NCBI GenBank assembly: GCA_944325315.1 | Contig: CALVAA010000001.1 | Span: 1-64,000 of the forward strand | DNA from: Candidatus Gastranaerophilales bacterium | Lineage (GTDB): Bacteria > Cyanobacteriota > Vampirovibrionia > Gastranaerophilales > Gastranaerophilaceae | Reading direction: 5' to 3' | DNA length: 64,000 bases | In this document: positions 6,851-16,559 of the stretch, in pieces | How positions within the stretch are numbered: the stretch's first letter is position 1 | Layout of the letters: each line of letters begins with the position of its first letter | The notes under the pieces: model-generated | What the model saw: the letters and a program-made list of their open reading frames with translations, nothing else | Told to the model about the DNA's origin: nothing | Database searches by the model: none | Position numbers and translations under genes: made by a program

Positions 6851-7381
6851 TTATATACTTTTCCCCAACTCATAAGCCTGTTTCGGATACTGGGTATGAT
6901 TAACATCACCTTCCACCCATACCCCTGAAGCTGTAATTTTTCCTGCATCAGACCAGCCGAGATAATTTAACAGTGTTTCATAGTGGTTTATTATAGCTTG
7001 TGCTTCTTTTGCTGAGGTATCAGCGTAAGTCATAATTAAAACAGCTTTTTTAGGTACATGGATTTGTTCGTTGATTGCATAAAATCTGTCTATAACAGCT
7101 TTTATCTGGGCTGAAATTCCAAAATAGTACATTGGAGTTACAAAAACAACCATATCAGCGTCCGTAATGTTATTTTTAATAAATTCAAAATCGTCTTTAA
7201 ATACGCACTGACCGTTCATATTGCATTTATTACAAGCAACGCAAGGGTGAACATTTTTGAAAGCAGAATCAAATCTTACAACATTATGTCCTGCTTCTTG
7301 CGCTCCTTTTATAAAATTATCTGCAAGTATGTTCGAGTTTCCGTTTTTTCTTGGACTTCCTGTAATAATAAGGATTTTCAT
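6851..7381 (-). CDS. NADPH-dependent FMN reductase / flavodoxin-fold oxidoreductase
   Basis: A 176-residue flavodoxin-like protein, probably a cytoplasmic NAD(P)H:flavin or quinone oxidoreductase. The phosphate-binding loop GSPRKNGNSN is at residues 8-17. A cysteine group C-x2-C-x2-C-x5-C follows, typical of the iron-sulfur flavoprotein/NADPH-dependent FMN reductase branch in anaerobes, and the flavin-contacting VTPMYYFG segment is present. I start it at ATG 7381, which is preceded by AAGGAGAAAA; an earlier in-frame start would add 14 residues lacking family similarity. The recombinase remnant ends about 30 bases past its stop, so this gene borders the accessory region. Confidence 0.88.
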   Translation of the reverse strand: MKILIITGSPRKNGNSNILADNFIKGAQEAGHNVVRFDSAFKNVHPCVACNKCNMNGQCVFKDDFEFIKNNITDADMVVFVTPMYYFGISAQIKAVIDRFYAINEQIHVPKKAVLIMTYADTSAKEAQAIINHYETLLNYLGWSDAGKITASGVWVEGDVNHTQYPKQAYELGKSI

Positions 7382-7506
7382 TTTTTCTCCTTTTAAATTT
7401 TTTATGTTTGACCTTTGGAACAATATGTTTTACTGCAAAGTAAAACTTCTGCTGTTGTTATTATATCATCCCGGTCTTAATTCAGGTCAAAAAATATTTA
7501 GAATCC

Positions 7507-8127
7507 TTATTTTTTATCGGTTTTTCTTTTGCTGTCTTTTTTGTCGTCCTTTTCTGTTTCTTCGTTATTATCAATATTAATCAAGTTGTCTTTTAAGATA
7601 TTGTCATTTGTTTTTTCTTCTTTTTCGGCATTACCTTCATATATTTTTTCGTTTACTTTTGTTTTTTTGCCTGATTTATCCAATTCATATTCGCTAATAA
7701 CCGTATTTCCTTCATCATTTAGAGAAAATTCAATCGCAGAATCTGTTGTTCCGTCTGCTCCGTTATCGTATGAATGACTTACCGTTTTTCCGTTTTCGTC
7801 TTGGTTATAGTATTCAATTTTATCAACTTTTCCGTCACGGTCCGAATCAACAAGCTGACTTAAAATTGTACCGTTTTCATCTTTAATCACAAAAAGCTCT
7901 TCTCTAAGCTTTAAATCTTCTTCACTATATAAACCATTGGAATCGGGCAGGTGCAGGCTTAAAAACTCATTAGCCTCATCGATTTTATTTTCCCAATCCG
8001 AATATGTGACATTGTTTTGTAATGCCTGTTGACTGAAAATGCTATTGTCTGTTGTCTGATTCAAAGCAGCGTTTGAAGGATTCGAAAGGGCTTGAAATAC
8101 TTCCTTTTGAATGTTGTTAATTTCCAT
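7507..8127 (-). CDS. Acidic protein with Ca-binding-like D-x-D-x-D-G repeat
   Basis: A 206-residue protein of unknown function. There is no clear signal peptide. The middle contains DSDRDGKVDKIEYY, which matches the spacing of EF-hand or dockerin-like calcium loops, followed by related segments (NQDENGKTVSHSYDN, NGADGTTDS, LNDEGNTVISEY) that resemble repeats of a beta-rich text-like YD module. The last 45 residues are a highly charged D/E/K tail. The start codon lies five bases after a 15-bp perfect hairpin that contains the ribosome site (see 8132-8166). Downstream on the same strand is the flavin reductase, about 125 bases away. Confidence 0.7.
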   Translation of the reverse strand: MEINNIQKEVFQALSNPSNAALNQTTDNSIFSQQALQNNVTYSDWENKIDEANEFLSLHLPDSNGLYSEEDLKLREELFVIKDENGTILSQLVDSDRDGKVDKIEYYNQDENGKTVSHSYDNGADGTTDSAIEFSLNDEGNTVISEYELDKSGKKTKVNEKIYEGNAEKEEKTNDNILKDNLINIDNNEETEKDDKKDSKRKTDKK

Positions 8128-8131
8128 TTTT

Positions 8132-8166
8132 ATATCCTTTATATATTTTATATATATAAAGGATAT
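8132..8166 (-). promoter_or_regulatory. 15-bp perfect hairpin covering the Shine-Dalgarno site
   Basis: Arms 8132-8146 and 8152-8166 are perfect inverted repeats with a 5-base loop. In the minus-strand RNA the 3' arm ends AAAGGAT-AT, the ribosome site for the gene starting at 8127, and pairs fully with the 5' arm. No T run follows on either strand at terminator distance, so sequestration of translation is more likely than termination. Confidence 0.6.
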
Positions 8167-8200
8167 TTATAATAAAAAATTGCCTAATTTTTTTAAAAAA

Positions 8201-9793
8201 TTATATTTCATAAAAAACAATAGTATCGCCTTCTTTGATTTCGCTTTTTCCATGGGGCACAAAAGATTCTGTTTCACGTTTGATTAATGCTATTAAGAAG
8301 TTTTGCGGAAAGGTAATTGTGTTTATTTTTTTATTTATCCATTCATGGTTTTTATCAATGTATGTTTCATTCAACTTGATATCATTTTGCGCTTTTACAA
8401 AAGTTGTGCCTATTAAAACCTCATCGTTTTCTTTTAATACGGTCTTTCCTTTTGGAACTATTTTTTTGCCGTCTCTTTCTATAAGCAAAATCAGGGCATT
8501 ATTGCTGAGCGAAATATCTTTTATGGGGCATCCTTTCCAAGGGTGGGAATCTTTAATTAATATTTTATTTAGTGCTATGGCTGATTCTTGTTGATAGTCG
8601 TTAAATGTTTTTCTGACATCTGAAAAACAATCTGTCATAGAATCTTTTTTTGCAACAATAGGAAGCATTGTTCCTTGAATTATTACCGATAAAAATGCGG
8701 TTACAAAAACTATATGAAATATATCATATTTTAATGAATTGCTTTCAGCTACAACCATTATTGCAAAAACTATTGAAGCTGCACCACGAAGACCTGCCCA
8801 GCTGATAAACCTTATTTGATTCCATTTTGCCTTAAAAGGAAGCATTATAGCGCAAACAGCAAGAGGTCGTGCAACAAATGACAAAAAAGCTGTTATTAAA
8901 ACGGCAGGTACGATTATTTCCGGAATTTTATTCGGGAATGACAAAAAACCTATTAAAAAGAATATTACTACTTGCGAAAGTGCCGTTATTCCGTCAAAAA
9001 AGTAAATAAGATTAATTTTATTTTTAATTGCACTGTTGCCCAGAATAATACCTGTTATATATACGCTTAAATAACCGTTTCCTCCTGTTGTATCCGCAAG
9101 CGAAAAAGACAAAAGTGCAATTGCCACCATAAATATTGTATCAGTACCTTCGGATAATAACTTTGTTTTTTTAAAGACATACATTGAAAGCCATGCTATT
9201 ATTACGCCAAAAAATATTCCAAAAACGATTTGCTTGAATAATACCAAACTTAAGCCTGCCAAATTACCGTTTTGTAACAATACAAGTCCTAAAACGGTTA
9301 ACATGTAAGCAAACGGGTCATTGCTGCCGCTTTCCATCTCAAGAAGAGGTGCTGTGTTATATTTTAGATTTAATCTTTTAGAACGCAGTATTGAAAAAAC
9401 AGAAGCCGCATCTGTCGAACTTATGATTGCTCCGATTAAAAAACTTTCATTAAAAGGAATTTTAAGCACAAAATAGCAAAATATTATACAAAAAGTAGCA
9501 GTTAAAATTGTGCCGAGAGAAGAAAGAAGTATGGCTTGAATTGTAACTTTATTATCCTGTGGTTTTTTGGTGCAAAAACCACCATAAAATATTATAAACA
9601 AAAGACCTATAGAGCATAATTTTGAAGTCAGGTCATAATCATCAAAAGAAATTTTAAAAATGCCGTCTGAGCCAAACAAAATTCCTAAAAACATAAAAAA
9701 TACCAAAGCAGGCATTCCAAGTTTGTTTGAAAATTTGTTCGTTATAATGCAAGAAAGTATTACAACTCCGCAAAATAGCATAATTATTGACAT
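8201..9793 (-). CDS. Potassium/proton antiporter, CPA1 NhaP2/CvrA type
   Basis: A 530-residue inner-membrane antiporter. Residues 1 to about 385 are a Na+/H+ exchanger domain with about 12 membrane segments and the conserved SSTDAASVFSIL and ESGSNDPFAYMLT motifs, the latter carrying the ion-binding ND pair. The C-terminus has two TrkA-C-like regulatory repeats (around 410-455 and 490-530, each ending in a G-x-x-x-x-x-GD or END-x-V motif), as in NhaP2/CvrA proteins that exchange K+ for H+. The start has AAGGAG upstream. Which cation it prefers cannot be told from sequence alone. Confidence 0.9.
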   Translation of the reverse strand: MSIIMLFCGVVILSCIITNKFSNKLGMPALVFFMFLGILFGSDGIFKISFDDYDLTSKLCSIGLLFIIFYGGFCTKKPQDNKVTIQAILLSSLGTILTATFCIIFCYFVLKIPFNESFLIGAIISSTDAASVFSILRSKRLNLKYNTAPLLEMESGSNDPFAYMLTVLGLVLLQNGNLAGLSLVLFKQIVFGIFFGVIIAWLSMYVFKKTKLLSEGTDTIFMVAIALLSFSLADTTGGNGYLSVYITGIILGNSAIKNKINLIYFFDGITALSQVVIFFLIGFLSFPNKIPEIIVPAVLITAFLSFVARPLAVCAIMLPFKAKWNQIRFISWAGLRGAASIVFAIMVVAESNSLKYDIFHIVFVTAFLSVIIQGTMLPIVAKKDSMTDCFSDVRKTFNDYQQESAIALNKILIKDSHPWKGCPIKDISLSNNALILLIERDGKKIVPKGKTVLKENDEVLIGTTFVKAQNDIKLNETYIDKNHEWINKKINTITFPQNFLIALIKRETESFVPHGKSEIKEGDTIVFYEI

Positions 9794-9847
9794 AATTACT
9801 CCTTCGTTGAAGCTAATTATATCATATATACCGTCTTATTAAAAGTT

Positions 9848-10324
9848 TTATACGGATTCGTTTAATTTGCAAACGCTAACCCATTCTGTTGAATTGGAAT
9901 ATTTTTCCAATTCGTCAATTGCAAGTTCTATTGCGCTGTTTGAGCTTCCGCAGGCCGGAAAAACTGTGCTAAAACGCTTGAGGGAATCATCAAGATATAT
10001 TTTAACGTTTTCATTGACTGCAAAGGGGCAAACCCCGCCTATTTTGTGTCCTATTAAACTTTCTACTTCATCGGGGGAGAGCATTTTTGCTTTTGTTTGG
10101 AATCTTTCTTTAAATTTTTTATTATCAATTCTGCTGTCGCCTGCTGTTACAATTAAAATAGGATTGTCGTTTACTTTAAACGAAAGAGATTTTGCAATTC
10201 TTTTTTCTTCACATGAAAGTGCCTTTGCGGCAAGCTCTACGGTTGCGCTTGATGTTTCAAATTCTTGTATTTTATCTGCAATATTGAAACGCTTAAAATA
10301 TTCTTTTACTTTTTCAATAGACAT
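9848..10324 (-). CDS. YbaK/EbsC-family aminoacyl-tRNA deacylase
   Basis: A 158-residue YbaK/ProX-fold protein. The family hydrolyses mischarged tRNA, for example Cys-tRNA(Pro), in the cytoplasm. Visible family features are the KSLSFKV-x-D segment with its conserved lysine, VTAGDSRIDNKKFKE, the EV-x-x-LIGHKIGGVCPFA signature, and the C-terminal V-FPACGSSNSAIELA stretch with the conserved G-x-x-x-x-x-I-E. The length is normal for the family. Substrate specificity is not resolved; this branch is usually annotated only as YbaK/EbsC family. Confidence 0.9.
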   Translation of the reverse strand: MSIEKVKEYFKRFNIADKIQEFETSSATVELAAKALSCEEKRIAKSLSFKVNDNPILIVTAGDSRIDNKKFKERFQTKAKMLSPDEVESLIGHKIGGVCPFAVNENVKIYLDDSLKRFSTVFPACGSSNSAIELAIDELEKYSNSTEWVSVCKLNESV

Positions 10325-10463
10325 TTTTAACCTTCTTTTTGTTTCTTAATTTAATTTAAGCACAACAATTGTAAAATGTTAAATTTTAATTAATAACTTT
10401 ACTATTGTTTTGCTGCAACTAATAAAACTAAAAATAAAAATCGGCTTTCAGACTTTAAAACAA

Positions 10464-10481
10464 ATACTCTTTATAGAGTAT
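10464..10481 (+). promoter_or_regulatory. Palindrome upstream of the efflux operon (possible operator)
   Basis: ATACTCT, a TTAT spacer, then AGAGTAT: a perfect 7+7 inverted repeat. It lies about 80 bases ahead of the RND operon and just before a possible promoter. Pump operons are often controlled by TetR- or MarR-type repressors binding such sites. No regulator gene is adjacent. Confidence 0.45.
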
Positions 10482-10496
10482 AAATTCAAGTAGCAA

Positions 10497-10526
10497 TTGA
10501 CTTTTGGCCAAATTCAATGATAGCAT
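10497..10526 (+). promoter_or_regulatory. Possible promoter of the RND efflux operon
   Basis: TTGACT at 10497-10502 and TAGCAT at 10521-10526 are 18 bases apart. The spacer contains the perfect 10-bp palindrome TTTGGCCAAA (10503-10512), a plausible repressor site. The -10 element is weak. Confidence 0.4.
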
Positions 10527-10560
10527 CGGATGAAAAACATATTTTATGTCGGAGCGAAGT

Positions 10561-11721
10561 ATGAAGCTGAAATTCACCAGGAAAACCGCTGCAATTATTA
10601 TAGTGTTAATTATCATAGTGCCTATTGTGTATAACAAGACGGCCGCTGTGTTCAACGGAATATTACAAAAAAGGGAGATGATGAAACCCAAAGAAGTTGT
10701 TGCAGGAAATCCGACCATACAGGATGTAACAATTACGGTTGAAGCCACAGGTAGGGTTGAAGCCAAGTATTCCGTTGATGTTATTGCAAGGGTGAATGGT
10801 TTTTTAATCAAAAAATATTTCAAAGAAGGTGACTTTGTTAAAAAGGGTCAATTAATTTTTCAAATAGACCCCAAAGAATACCAGCTTCAGGTTAACAACG
10901 CAAAAGCGTTGGTGAATCAATATTCCGCACTTTTAAAAAATGCCCAACAAGAACTGGACAGGGCAAATGCTCTTGTAAAAGAAGATTTAATAAGCAGATC
11001 CGATGCGGATTCAAGCTTGGCACAAAGAAATCAGAACAAAGCACTTTTGGATTCAGCCAAAGAACAATTGGCTCTGGCAAAAGTAAATTTAGGATATACC
11101 AGCATAGAATCCCCTATAGACGGCAGGATAGGCAAGGTAAATATTACGGAAGGCAACTATGTAACGGCTTCTTCCGGACCTTTGGTTAATATATCCAGCA
11201 CAAATCCCGTTTATGTAAGTTTTAGCTTAAAAGGGTATGACTTTGTAAAACTGTTAAAATCCAGCAATAATTTAAAAGATGTTAAAGTAAAAATAAAATT
11301 TGATAACGGAGATTGGTACGATAAAATCGGAACTATTGATTTTGTAGACAATAAAATTGATGAAAATTCGGGCTCAATTGCCCTTCGTGCAGTTTTTGAC
11401 AACTCAAGAGGCTGGCTTGTTCCCGGTGATTATGCAAAAGTTCAATTATCAGCTCCAAAAACAGTTTCGTATTTAACAGTTCCGCAAGCTTCTACAAAAG
11501 GAGATGCTATGAGCGGATATTATGTGTGGGGTGTGAAAGACAACAAAGCAATAAGAAAAGATATCGAAATATCAAGCGATATTAATAATAATTGGGTAGT
11601 TGAAAAAGGGCTTAACAAAGACGATATTATTGTTATATCCGGTATTCAAAATATAAATAGCGAAGGACAGAAGCTGAAAATTATTGATGAAAAAGAATAC
11701 AATAAACAACACGGGAAATAG
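10561..11721 (+). CDS. RND efflux periplasmic adaptor (membrane fusion protein)
   Basis: A 386-residue HlyD/AcrA-type adaptor that bridges the inner-membrane pump and the outer-membrane channel. An N-terminal anchor segment (about residues 8-25) is followed by the lipoyl half with VIARVNGFLIKKYFKEGDFV and KGQLIFQIDP, an alpha-hairpin, the second lipoyl half with Y-x-x-I-x-SPIDGRIGK, and a beta-barrel domain. I place the start at ATG 10561, six bases after GGAG; the in-frame ATG at 10546 has no ribosome site. It is first in a three-gene operon with the pump three bases downstream. Confidence 0.92.
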   Translation: MKLKFTRKTAAIIIVLIIIVPIVYNKTAAVFNGILQKREMMKPKEVVAGNPTIQDVTITVEATGRVEAKYSVDVIARVNGFLIKKYFKEGDFVKKGQLIFQIDPKEYQLQVNNAKALVNQYSALLKNAQQELDRANALVKEDLISRSDADSSLAQRNQNKALLDSAKEQLALAKVNLGYTSIESPIDGRIGKVNITEGNYVTASSGPLVNISSTNPVYVSFSLKGYDFVKLLKSSNNLKDVKVKIKFDNGDWYDKIGTIDFVDNKIDENSGSIALRAVFDNSRGWLVPGDYAKVQLSAPKTVSYLTVPQASTKGDAMSGYYVWGVKDNKAIRKDIEISSDINNNWVVEKGLNKDDIIVISGIQNINSEGQKLKIIDEKEYNKQHGK

Positions 11722-11724
11722 GCA

Positions 11725-14700
11725 ATGAAAAAAATTTTTGATAAAGAAAAATTATTCTTTTTTATAAAAAAACCAAGGTTTGCGCTTGTTATTTCTTTGT
11801 GTATTGTTATAGTAGGTTTGATTTCACTTTCTTCTTTAAAGCAGGAAAGTTATCCGGATGTTACACCTCCTCAAATTCAGGTTAGTGCTAATTATGTAGG
11901 GGCTAGCGCAGAAGTAATTGAATCATCAGTTGCAACCGTATTGGAAAATAAATTAAACGGTGTTGAAAACCTGTCTTATATGACTTCTACTTCTACCGAC
12001 GGAAGTTACACACTTACAATGTATTTTAAAGTCGGTTCGGATAAAAATATTAATTTGATGAATGTCCAAAACAGGATTCAACAAGTGCAATCGCAGCTTC
12101 CTGAAGAAATACAAAGAACCGGTGTTACGGCAATAAGCAGATCGTCAGGCTCGGGTGCTTTAATTTTTACTCTGTATCCGGAAAAAGGCAACTGGTCTCA
12201 GTTGGATATGACGAATTACGGTTCTATTTATATCAAGGATGAAATTAAGCGTGTTGACGGTGTTGCCGACGTTAATGTGTATGGTGCGGGCGATTATTCA
12301 ATGAGAATTTGGCTCGATCCTCAAAAAATGGCAGGTTTGAACATATCGACATCTGAAGTAAAAAATGCTATTGCAAACCAAAACACCCAAGTAACGGCAG
12401 GTTCTTTGGGTGCACCCCCCACGGATGAACCCCAAGCGCTTCAAATTACTCTTAAAACAAAAGGAAGATTAGCTGATGTTGAAGAATTTGAAAATATTAT
12501 AATTCGATCTAATATGGATGGAACTAACGTTAAAATTAAAGACATAGCAACCGTTGAATTGGGCGCGTATACATATTCAAATTTGGGTTTGGTTGACGGG
12601 AAGCCGGCCTCAATTATTATGGTATCTCAACTAACGGATGCCAATGTAATTGAATTGTCAAAAGCTGTTAATAAAAAAGTGAATGAAATTAACTCTAAAC
12701 TCGATAACGGTCTAAAAATTATACCTTTGAAAGATGATGCGGAATATATTCATGAGTCCATTAAAGAAGTTGAATTCACAATTCTTTTAACGGCTGTAAT
12801 TGTAGTGTTGATTATATTTTTGTTTTTGGGAGATGCCATAGCAACCCTTGTTCCTTGTGTTACTATCCCCGTTTCTTTAATAGGCACTTTTATTGCATTG
12901 AAAGCATTTGGGATGAGCATAAATATGCTTTCTTTGTTTGCGCTTGTTTTAGCGGTTGCAGTAGTTGTAGATGATGCTATTGTTGTAATTGAAAATGTAA
13001 AAAGACACATTGATGAAGGCAAATCAGCTATTATTGCAACGCAACTGACAATGGAAGAAGTGGGTTCATCTCTTGTTGCCATGGCAATGGTTTTGATGGC
13101 TGTTTTTGTTCCTATTATTTTTATGGGCGGAATGACCGGTGTAATGTATAAGCAATTTGCGGTTTGTATCGCTGTTTCAATTGCAATTTCTGCCATTTGT
13201 GCTTTAACACTGTCCCCTGCAATGTGTTCTCATTTTTTAGGCAGCAATAAAACAGAGAAACCAAAAATTAAATTTATGGAAATTGTAACGGAAAAAGCAG
13301 TTTTTTTAGTTAGAGAGTTTAATAAAATTTTTGACAAAATCGAAACATTCTACATGGAATTTGTTGAAAAATTTGTGCACAATAAAAAGCTTACAATTAC
13401 TGTTTATTTGACAATTGTCTTTTTAACTTTACTGTCTTTTAAATTCATATCAACGGGTTTTATCCCGGATGAGGACCAAAAAGTATTACTGGCAAGCATA
13501 ACGCTTCCTGACGGAGCTTCTTTATCAAGAACGGAGGAAGTGTCAAAACGTTTAATATCTCAAATAAGAGATATTGAAGGAGTTGATTCGGAAAAGCTCC
13601 TTGTTTTTGCAGGGGGCGGAGCTGGCAATACGGCAACTGCAATTATTTCTTTAGATGATTATAAAGCAAGAAAAGTTAGACCTTTTGATTGGATTAAAAG
13701 AAAAATTCAAGGCAGAGAAACAAATCTTTCTCATACCAATATTTTAAATAAAATAAGAGCAGTTGCGGCAAACACTAAAGAAGCTTCTATTGTTGCATTT
13801 TCTCCTCCGGCTATTATGGGTATGAGTATGATGGGCGGCTTTGAGTTTCAAATGCTGTCTCAGGGTGAATACACTGCTCAGGAGCTTGAAAGTTGGGCGG
13901 GCAAGTTGATTGCAAGGGCAAATCAAGACCCTTCATTGTCAAGCGTATATACATCGTTTCAGGCAAATGTTCCTCAGTATATAGTTGAAATTGATTATGA
14001 AAAAGTGCTTGCGCAAAATGTGGATTTGCAAGAGCTGTATACAACATTATCGTCAATGCTCGGGGCATATTATGTTAATGATTTTAACAAGTATGGAAGA
14101 GTATTTAAGGTTCAAATTCAGGCTCAAAGTAAATTCAGAAATAAAGCGGGTGATTTATCGGGAATTTATGTAAAAAACAATAACGGAGTTATGGTTCCTG
14201 TGCTGTCGATGGTTAAATTAAAACAAAGTATAGGTACAGCCTCAATTTCAAGATATAATATGTATGAATCTGTTCAAATTCAAGGACAACAAGCCTCGGG
14301 AAAAAGCTCCGGTGATGCAATGGATGCTATGGAAAAAGTGGCAAAAGAGGTGTTACCTTCAAATATGTCATTTGATTGGTCAGGAACATCTGCCCAAGAA
14401 AGGGAAGCCTCAGGGCAAACCGTTGTTATAATTATGATGGCGCTGGTTTTTGTATATTTGTTCCTTGTTGCTTTGTATGAAAGCTATACTATTCCGATTG
14501 CCGTTCTTCTGATATCGCCTGTAGCTGCAATGGGAGCTTTGATATTTCAAATGATGATTAATCAATCTTTTGATATTTATTCTCAAGTAGGTATGATAAC
14601 TCTTGTCGGACTTGCTGCAAAACAGGCCATTCTTATTGTTGAATTTGCAAAAGAAGAACATGAAAAAAATGGTCTCAGCGTTAAGGAAGCTGCAATTAAA

Positions 14701-14949
14701 GCTGCAAAATTAAGGTTTAGAGCAATTATGATGACGGAATTAGCGTTCATTATCGGTGTATTGCCTATGCTTTTTGCATCGGGAGCCGGTGCTAATTCAA
14801 GAATATCGGTAGGTTCAACAGTATTTGGAGGCATGATTGCCGCTGCAACAATTGGAGCTGCATTAACACCTGCTTTTTATGTAATTATTCAAGAGTTCGT
14901 TGATAAATTTCCTAAAAAGGAAATAACCGAAAAAGATCTGGAGTATTAG
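11725..14949 (+). CDS. RND multidrug efflux permease (AcrB/HAE1 family)
   Basis: A 1074-residue proton-driven pump, full length for the AcrB family. The proton-relay aspartates are present in [14 protein letters not shown], and the matching lysine in [16 protein letters not shown]. The N-terminal [26 protein letters not shown] stretch and duplicated twelve-segment architecture are typical. It begins three bases after the adaptor gene and ends two bases before the channel gene, so the three are surely co-transcribed. The substrate cannot be deduced. Confidence 0.96.
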   Translation: MKKIFDKEKLFFFIKKPRFALVISLCIVIVGLISLSSLKQESYPDVTPPQIQVSANYVGASAEVIESSVATVLENKLNGVENLSYMTSTSTDGSYTLTMYFKVGSDKNINLMNVQNRIQQVQSQLPEEIQRTGVTAISRSSGSGALIFTLYPEKGNWSQLDMTNYGSIYIKDEIKRVDGVADVNVYGAGDYSMRIWLDPQKMAGLNISTSEVKNAIANQNTQVTAGSLGAPPTDEPQALQITLKTKGRLADVEEFENIIIRSNMDGTNVKIKDIATVELGAYTYSNLGLVDGKPASIIMVSQLTDANVIELSKAVNKKVNEINSKLDNGLKIIPLKDDAEYIHESIKEVEFTILLTAVIVVLIIFLFLGDAIATLVPCVTIPVSLIGTFIALKAFGMSINMLSLFALVLAVAVVVDDAIVVIENVKRHIDEGKSAIIATQLTMEEVGSSLVAMAMVLMAVFVPIIFMGGMTGVMYKQFAVCIAVSIAISAICALTLSPAMCSHFLGSNKTEKPKIKFMEIVTEKAVFLVREFNKIFDKIETFYMEFVEKFVHNKKLTITVYLTIVFLTLLSFKFISTGFIPDEDQKVLLASITLPDGASLSRTEEVSKRLISQIRDIEGVDSEKLLVFAGGGAGNTATAIISLDDYKARKVRPFDWIKRKIQGRETNLSHTNILNKIRAVAANTKEASIVAFSPPAIMGMSMMGGFEFQMLSQGEYTAQELESWAGKLIARANQDPSLSSVYTSFQANVPQYIVEIDYEKVLAQNVDLQELYTTLSSMLGAYYVNDFNKYGRVFKVQIQAQSKFRNKAGDLSGIYVKNNNGVMVPVLSMVKLKQSIGTASISRYNMYESVQIQGQQASGKSSGDAMDAMEKVAKEVLPSNMSFDWSGTSAQEREASGQTVVIIMMALVFVYLFLVALYESYTIPIAVLLISPVAAMGALIFQMMINQSFDIYSQVGMITLVGLAAKQAILIVEFAKEEHEKNGLSVKEAAIKAAKLRFRAIMMTELAFIIGVLPMLFASGAGANSRISVGSTVFGGMIAAATIGAALTPAFYVIIQEFVDKFPKKEITEKDLEY

Positions 14950-14951
14950 TA

Positions 14952-16559
14952 ATGAAAAAGTTTTTAAATATTTTTATAATAGCATCTTTTATGTTCCTTA
15001 CAACAAACTCATCTTATGCATTTAGTTTTTCATTTAAGAAAAACAAAGATTCAAAAACTACGCAAACCGTTCAAGAAAACGACATAAAAAAAGAAAAAGC
15101 AAAAACAAAAAAAGAAAAACAGCAAAAAATAAAAAAAGAAAAAAAAGAAAAAGTTGAAATTGTAAAGCCTGAAAAAAAGAAGATAAACTTTAAAAAAGAA
15201 AAAAAGAAAAACGAAGACAACAAAAAAACCAAAAAAAAATCATCTAAAGAAGCACAAGGGATGTATGAGACAAAATTTCCGGAAATCACAAGCCATATTG
15301 AATACACGGAAGACATAAAGGATGTGACCCTTGAAGATTGTATTAAACTTGCTATCAGCAACCATCCTATGATAATGTCTGCTATTAGCAATGCAGAAAT
15401 TTATAAAACAAGAATAGGACAAGCATGGTCAAATTATTTTCCTACTTTAGGAGCAGGATTAAGCTATTCAAGGAATGATTCTTTAATGACAATGCGACCA
15501 AGCGGGGCTTTTTCATCTATGATGAACAGAAGATACGATTTGTATTACACGCCTACTTTGTCTGCAAATATGCTAATTTTTGATTTTGGAAAAACAAAAG
15601 CAAATGCCGATATGGCAAAAAAGAATTATGAATCATCAAGATACGATGCTGAGATGAGTATTGAGCAGGTTATTTATAATGTTAAAGTTGCATATTATAA
15701 TTTACTGTTTGCATCTGCACAGAAACTTGTATATGAAGACACGGTGAAGGATTATGAACTTCAATTAAAACAAGCAAGTGCATTTTATAAAATAGGGAAA
15801 AAAGCAAAAATTGACGTAACAACAGCTGAATACAACCTTGGAAATGCAAAGGTTAATTTGATTAAAGCAAAGAATACCCTTGAGCTTGCGGCGGTGCAGC
15901 TGGCTAATGCCGTTGGGATTCCCGAAATGGAATCTGTTAGATTAAAAGATAAATTAAATACAAAAGTTTATAAAGTAGATTTTGATGAGTTAATAAACAT
16001 CGCAAAAGAATCAAGGCCTTCATTGTTGTCCGCTAAAAAAAGAATGGATGCTGCCGAATTAGGCCTAAGAAGTGCAAAAAGGCAATTTACTCCAAACATT
16101 GATGCTTTTGCTTCTTATAACAGAGGCGGGGTTAAAATGGATATGGATTACGGATATCAAGCCGGTTTGCAGATAAGCTACAGCGGTTTTAATATACTTG
16201 CACTAAAAAAACAAGTGGATGAAGCAAAAGCAACATACAAGAAATATGTAGCGGATTATGAAGCGGAGAACCAGAATGTATATCTTGAAGTAAAAAGCGC
16301 TTATATTAGTCTTTTAAATTCTCATGACAGTTTTGTTGTCGCAAAACTTGCGCTCCAACAAGCAAAAGAGCAGCAGTATCAAGCATATAGAAGATACCAG
16401 GTGGGATTAGGCAATGCTATTGAATTTAAAGATGCGGAAAACACATATTTAAATGCCCAATTAAATTATTATTCAAATCTTTTGGAATACAATGTAAACG
16501 CTGCAGAGCTTGAGCGTGTTGTAGGAGCACCCATTAAAGAAACTGACGTTGATTTATAA
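14952..16559 (+). CDS. TolC-family outer-membrane efflux channel with K/E-rich insert
   Basis: A 535-residue outer-membrane channel protein completing the pump. A signal peptide (about residues 1-24) is followed by an unusual low-complexity lysine/glutamate stretch from about 30 to 100, then two tandem OEP repeats starting at DVTLEDCIKLAISNHP. The repeats show the usual long helices with N-AE/LERVVG-like ends. The charged stretch could act as a long periplasmic linker or bind the cell wall; this is speculation. TolC-type channels normally begin their folded part right after the signal. Confidence 0.92.
   Translation: MKKFLNIFIIASFMFLTTNSSYAFSFSFKKNKDSKTTQTVQENDIKKEKAKTKKEKQQKIKKEKKEKVEIVKPEKKKINFKKEKKKNEDNKKTKKKSSKEAQGMYETKFPEITSHIEYTEDIKDVTLEDCIKLAISNHPMIMSAISNAEIYKTRIGQAWSNYFPTLGAGLSYSRNDSLMTMRPSGAFSSMMNRRYDLYYTPTLSANMLIFDFGKTKANADMAKKNYESSRYDAEMSIEQVIYNVKVAYYNLLFASAQKLVYEDTVKDYELQLKQASAFYKIGKKAKIDVTTAEYNLGNAKVNLIKAKNTLELAAVQLANAVGIPEMESVRLKDKLNTKVYKVDFDELINIAKESRPSLLSAKKRMDAAELGLRSAKRQFTPNIDAFASYNRGGVKMDMDYGYQAGLQISYSGFNILALKKQVDEAKATYKKYVADYEAENQNVYLEVKSAYISLLNSHDSFVVAKLALQQAKEQQYQAYRRYQVGLGNAIEFKDAENTYLNAQLNYYSNLLEYNVNAAELERVVGAPIKETDVDL

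Noticed and set aside
10546-10560. Earlier ATG for the efflux adaptor
   Set aside because: No ribosome site upstream, whereas GGAG sits six bases before the ATG at 10561.
15071-15391. Phe/Ser-rich minus-strand frame opposite the efflux channel gene
   Set aside because: It is the complement of the lysine/glutamate codon run and has no start signal or similarity.
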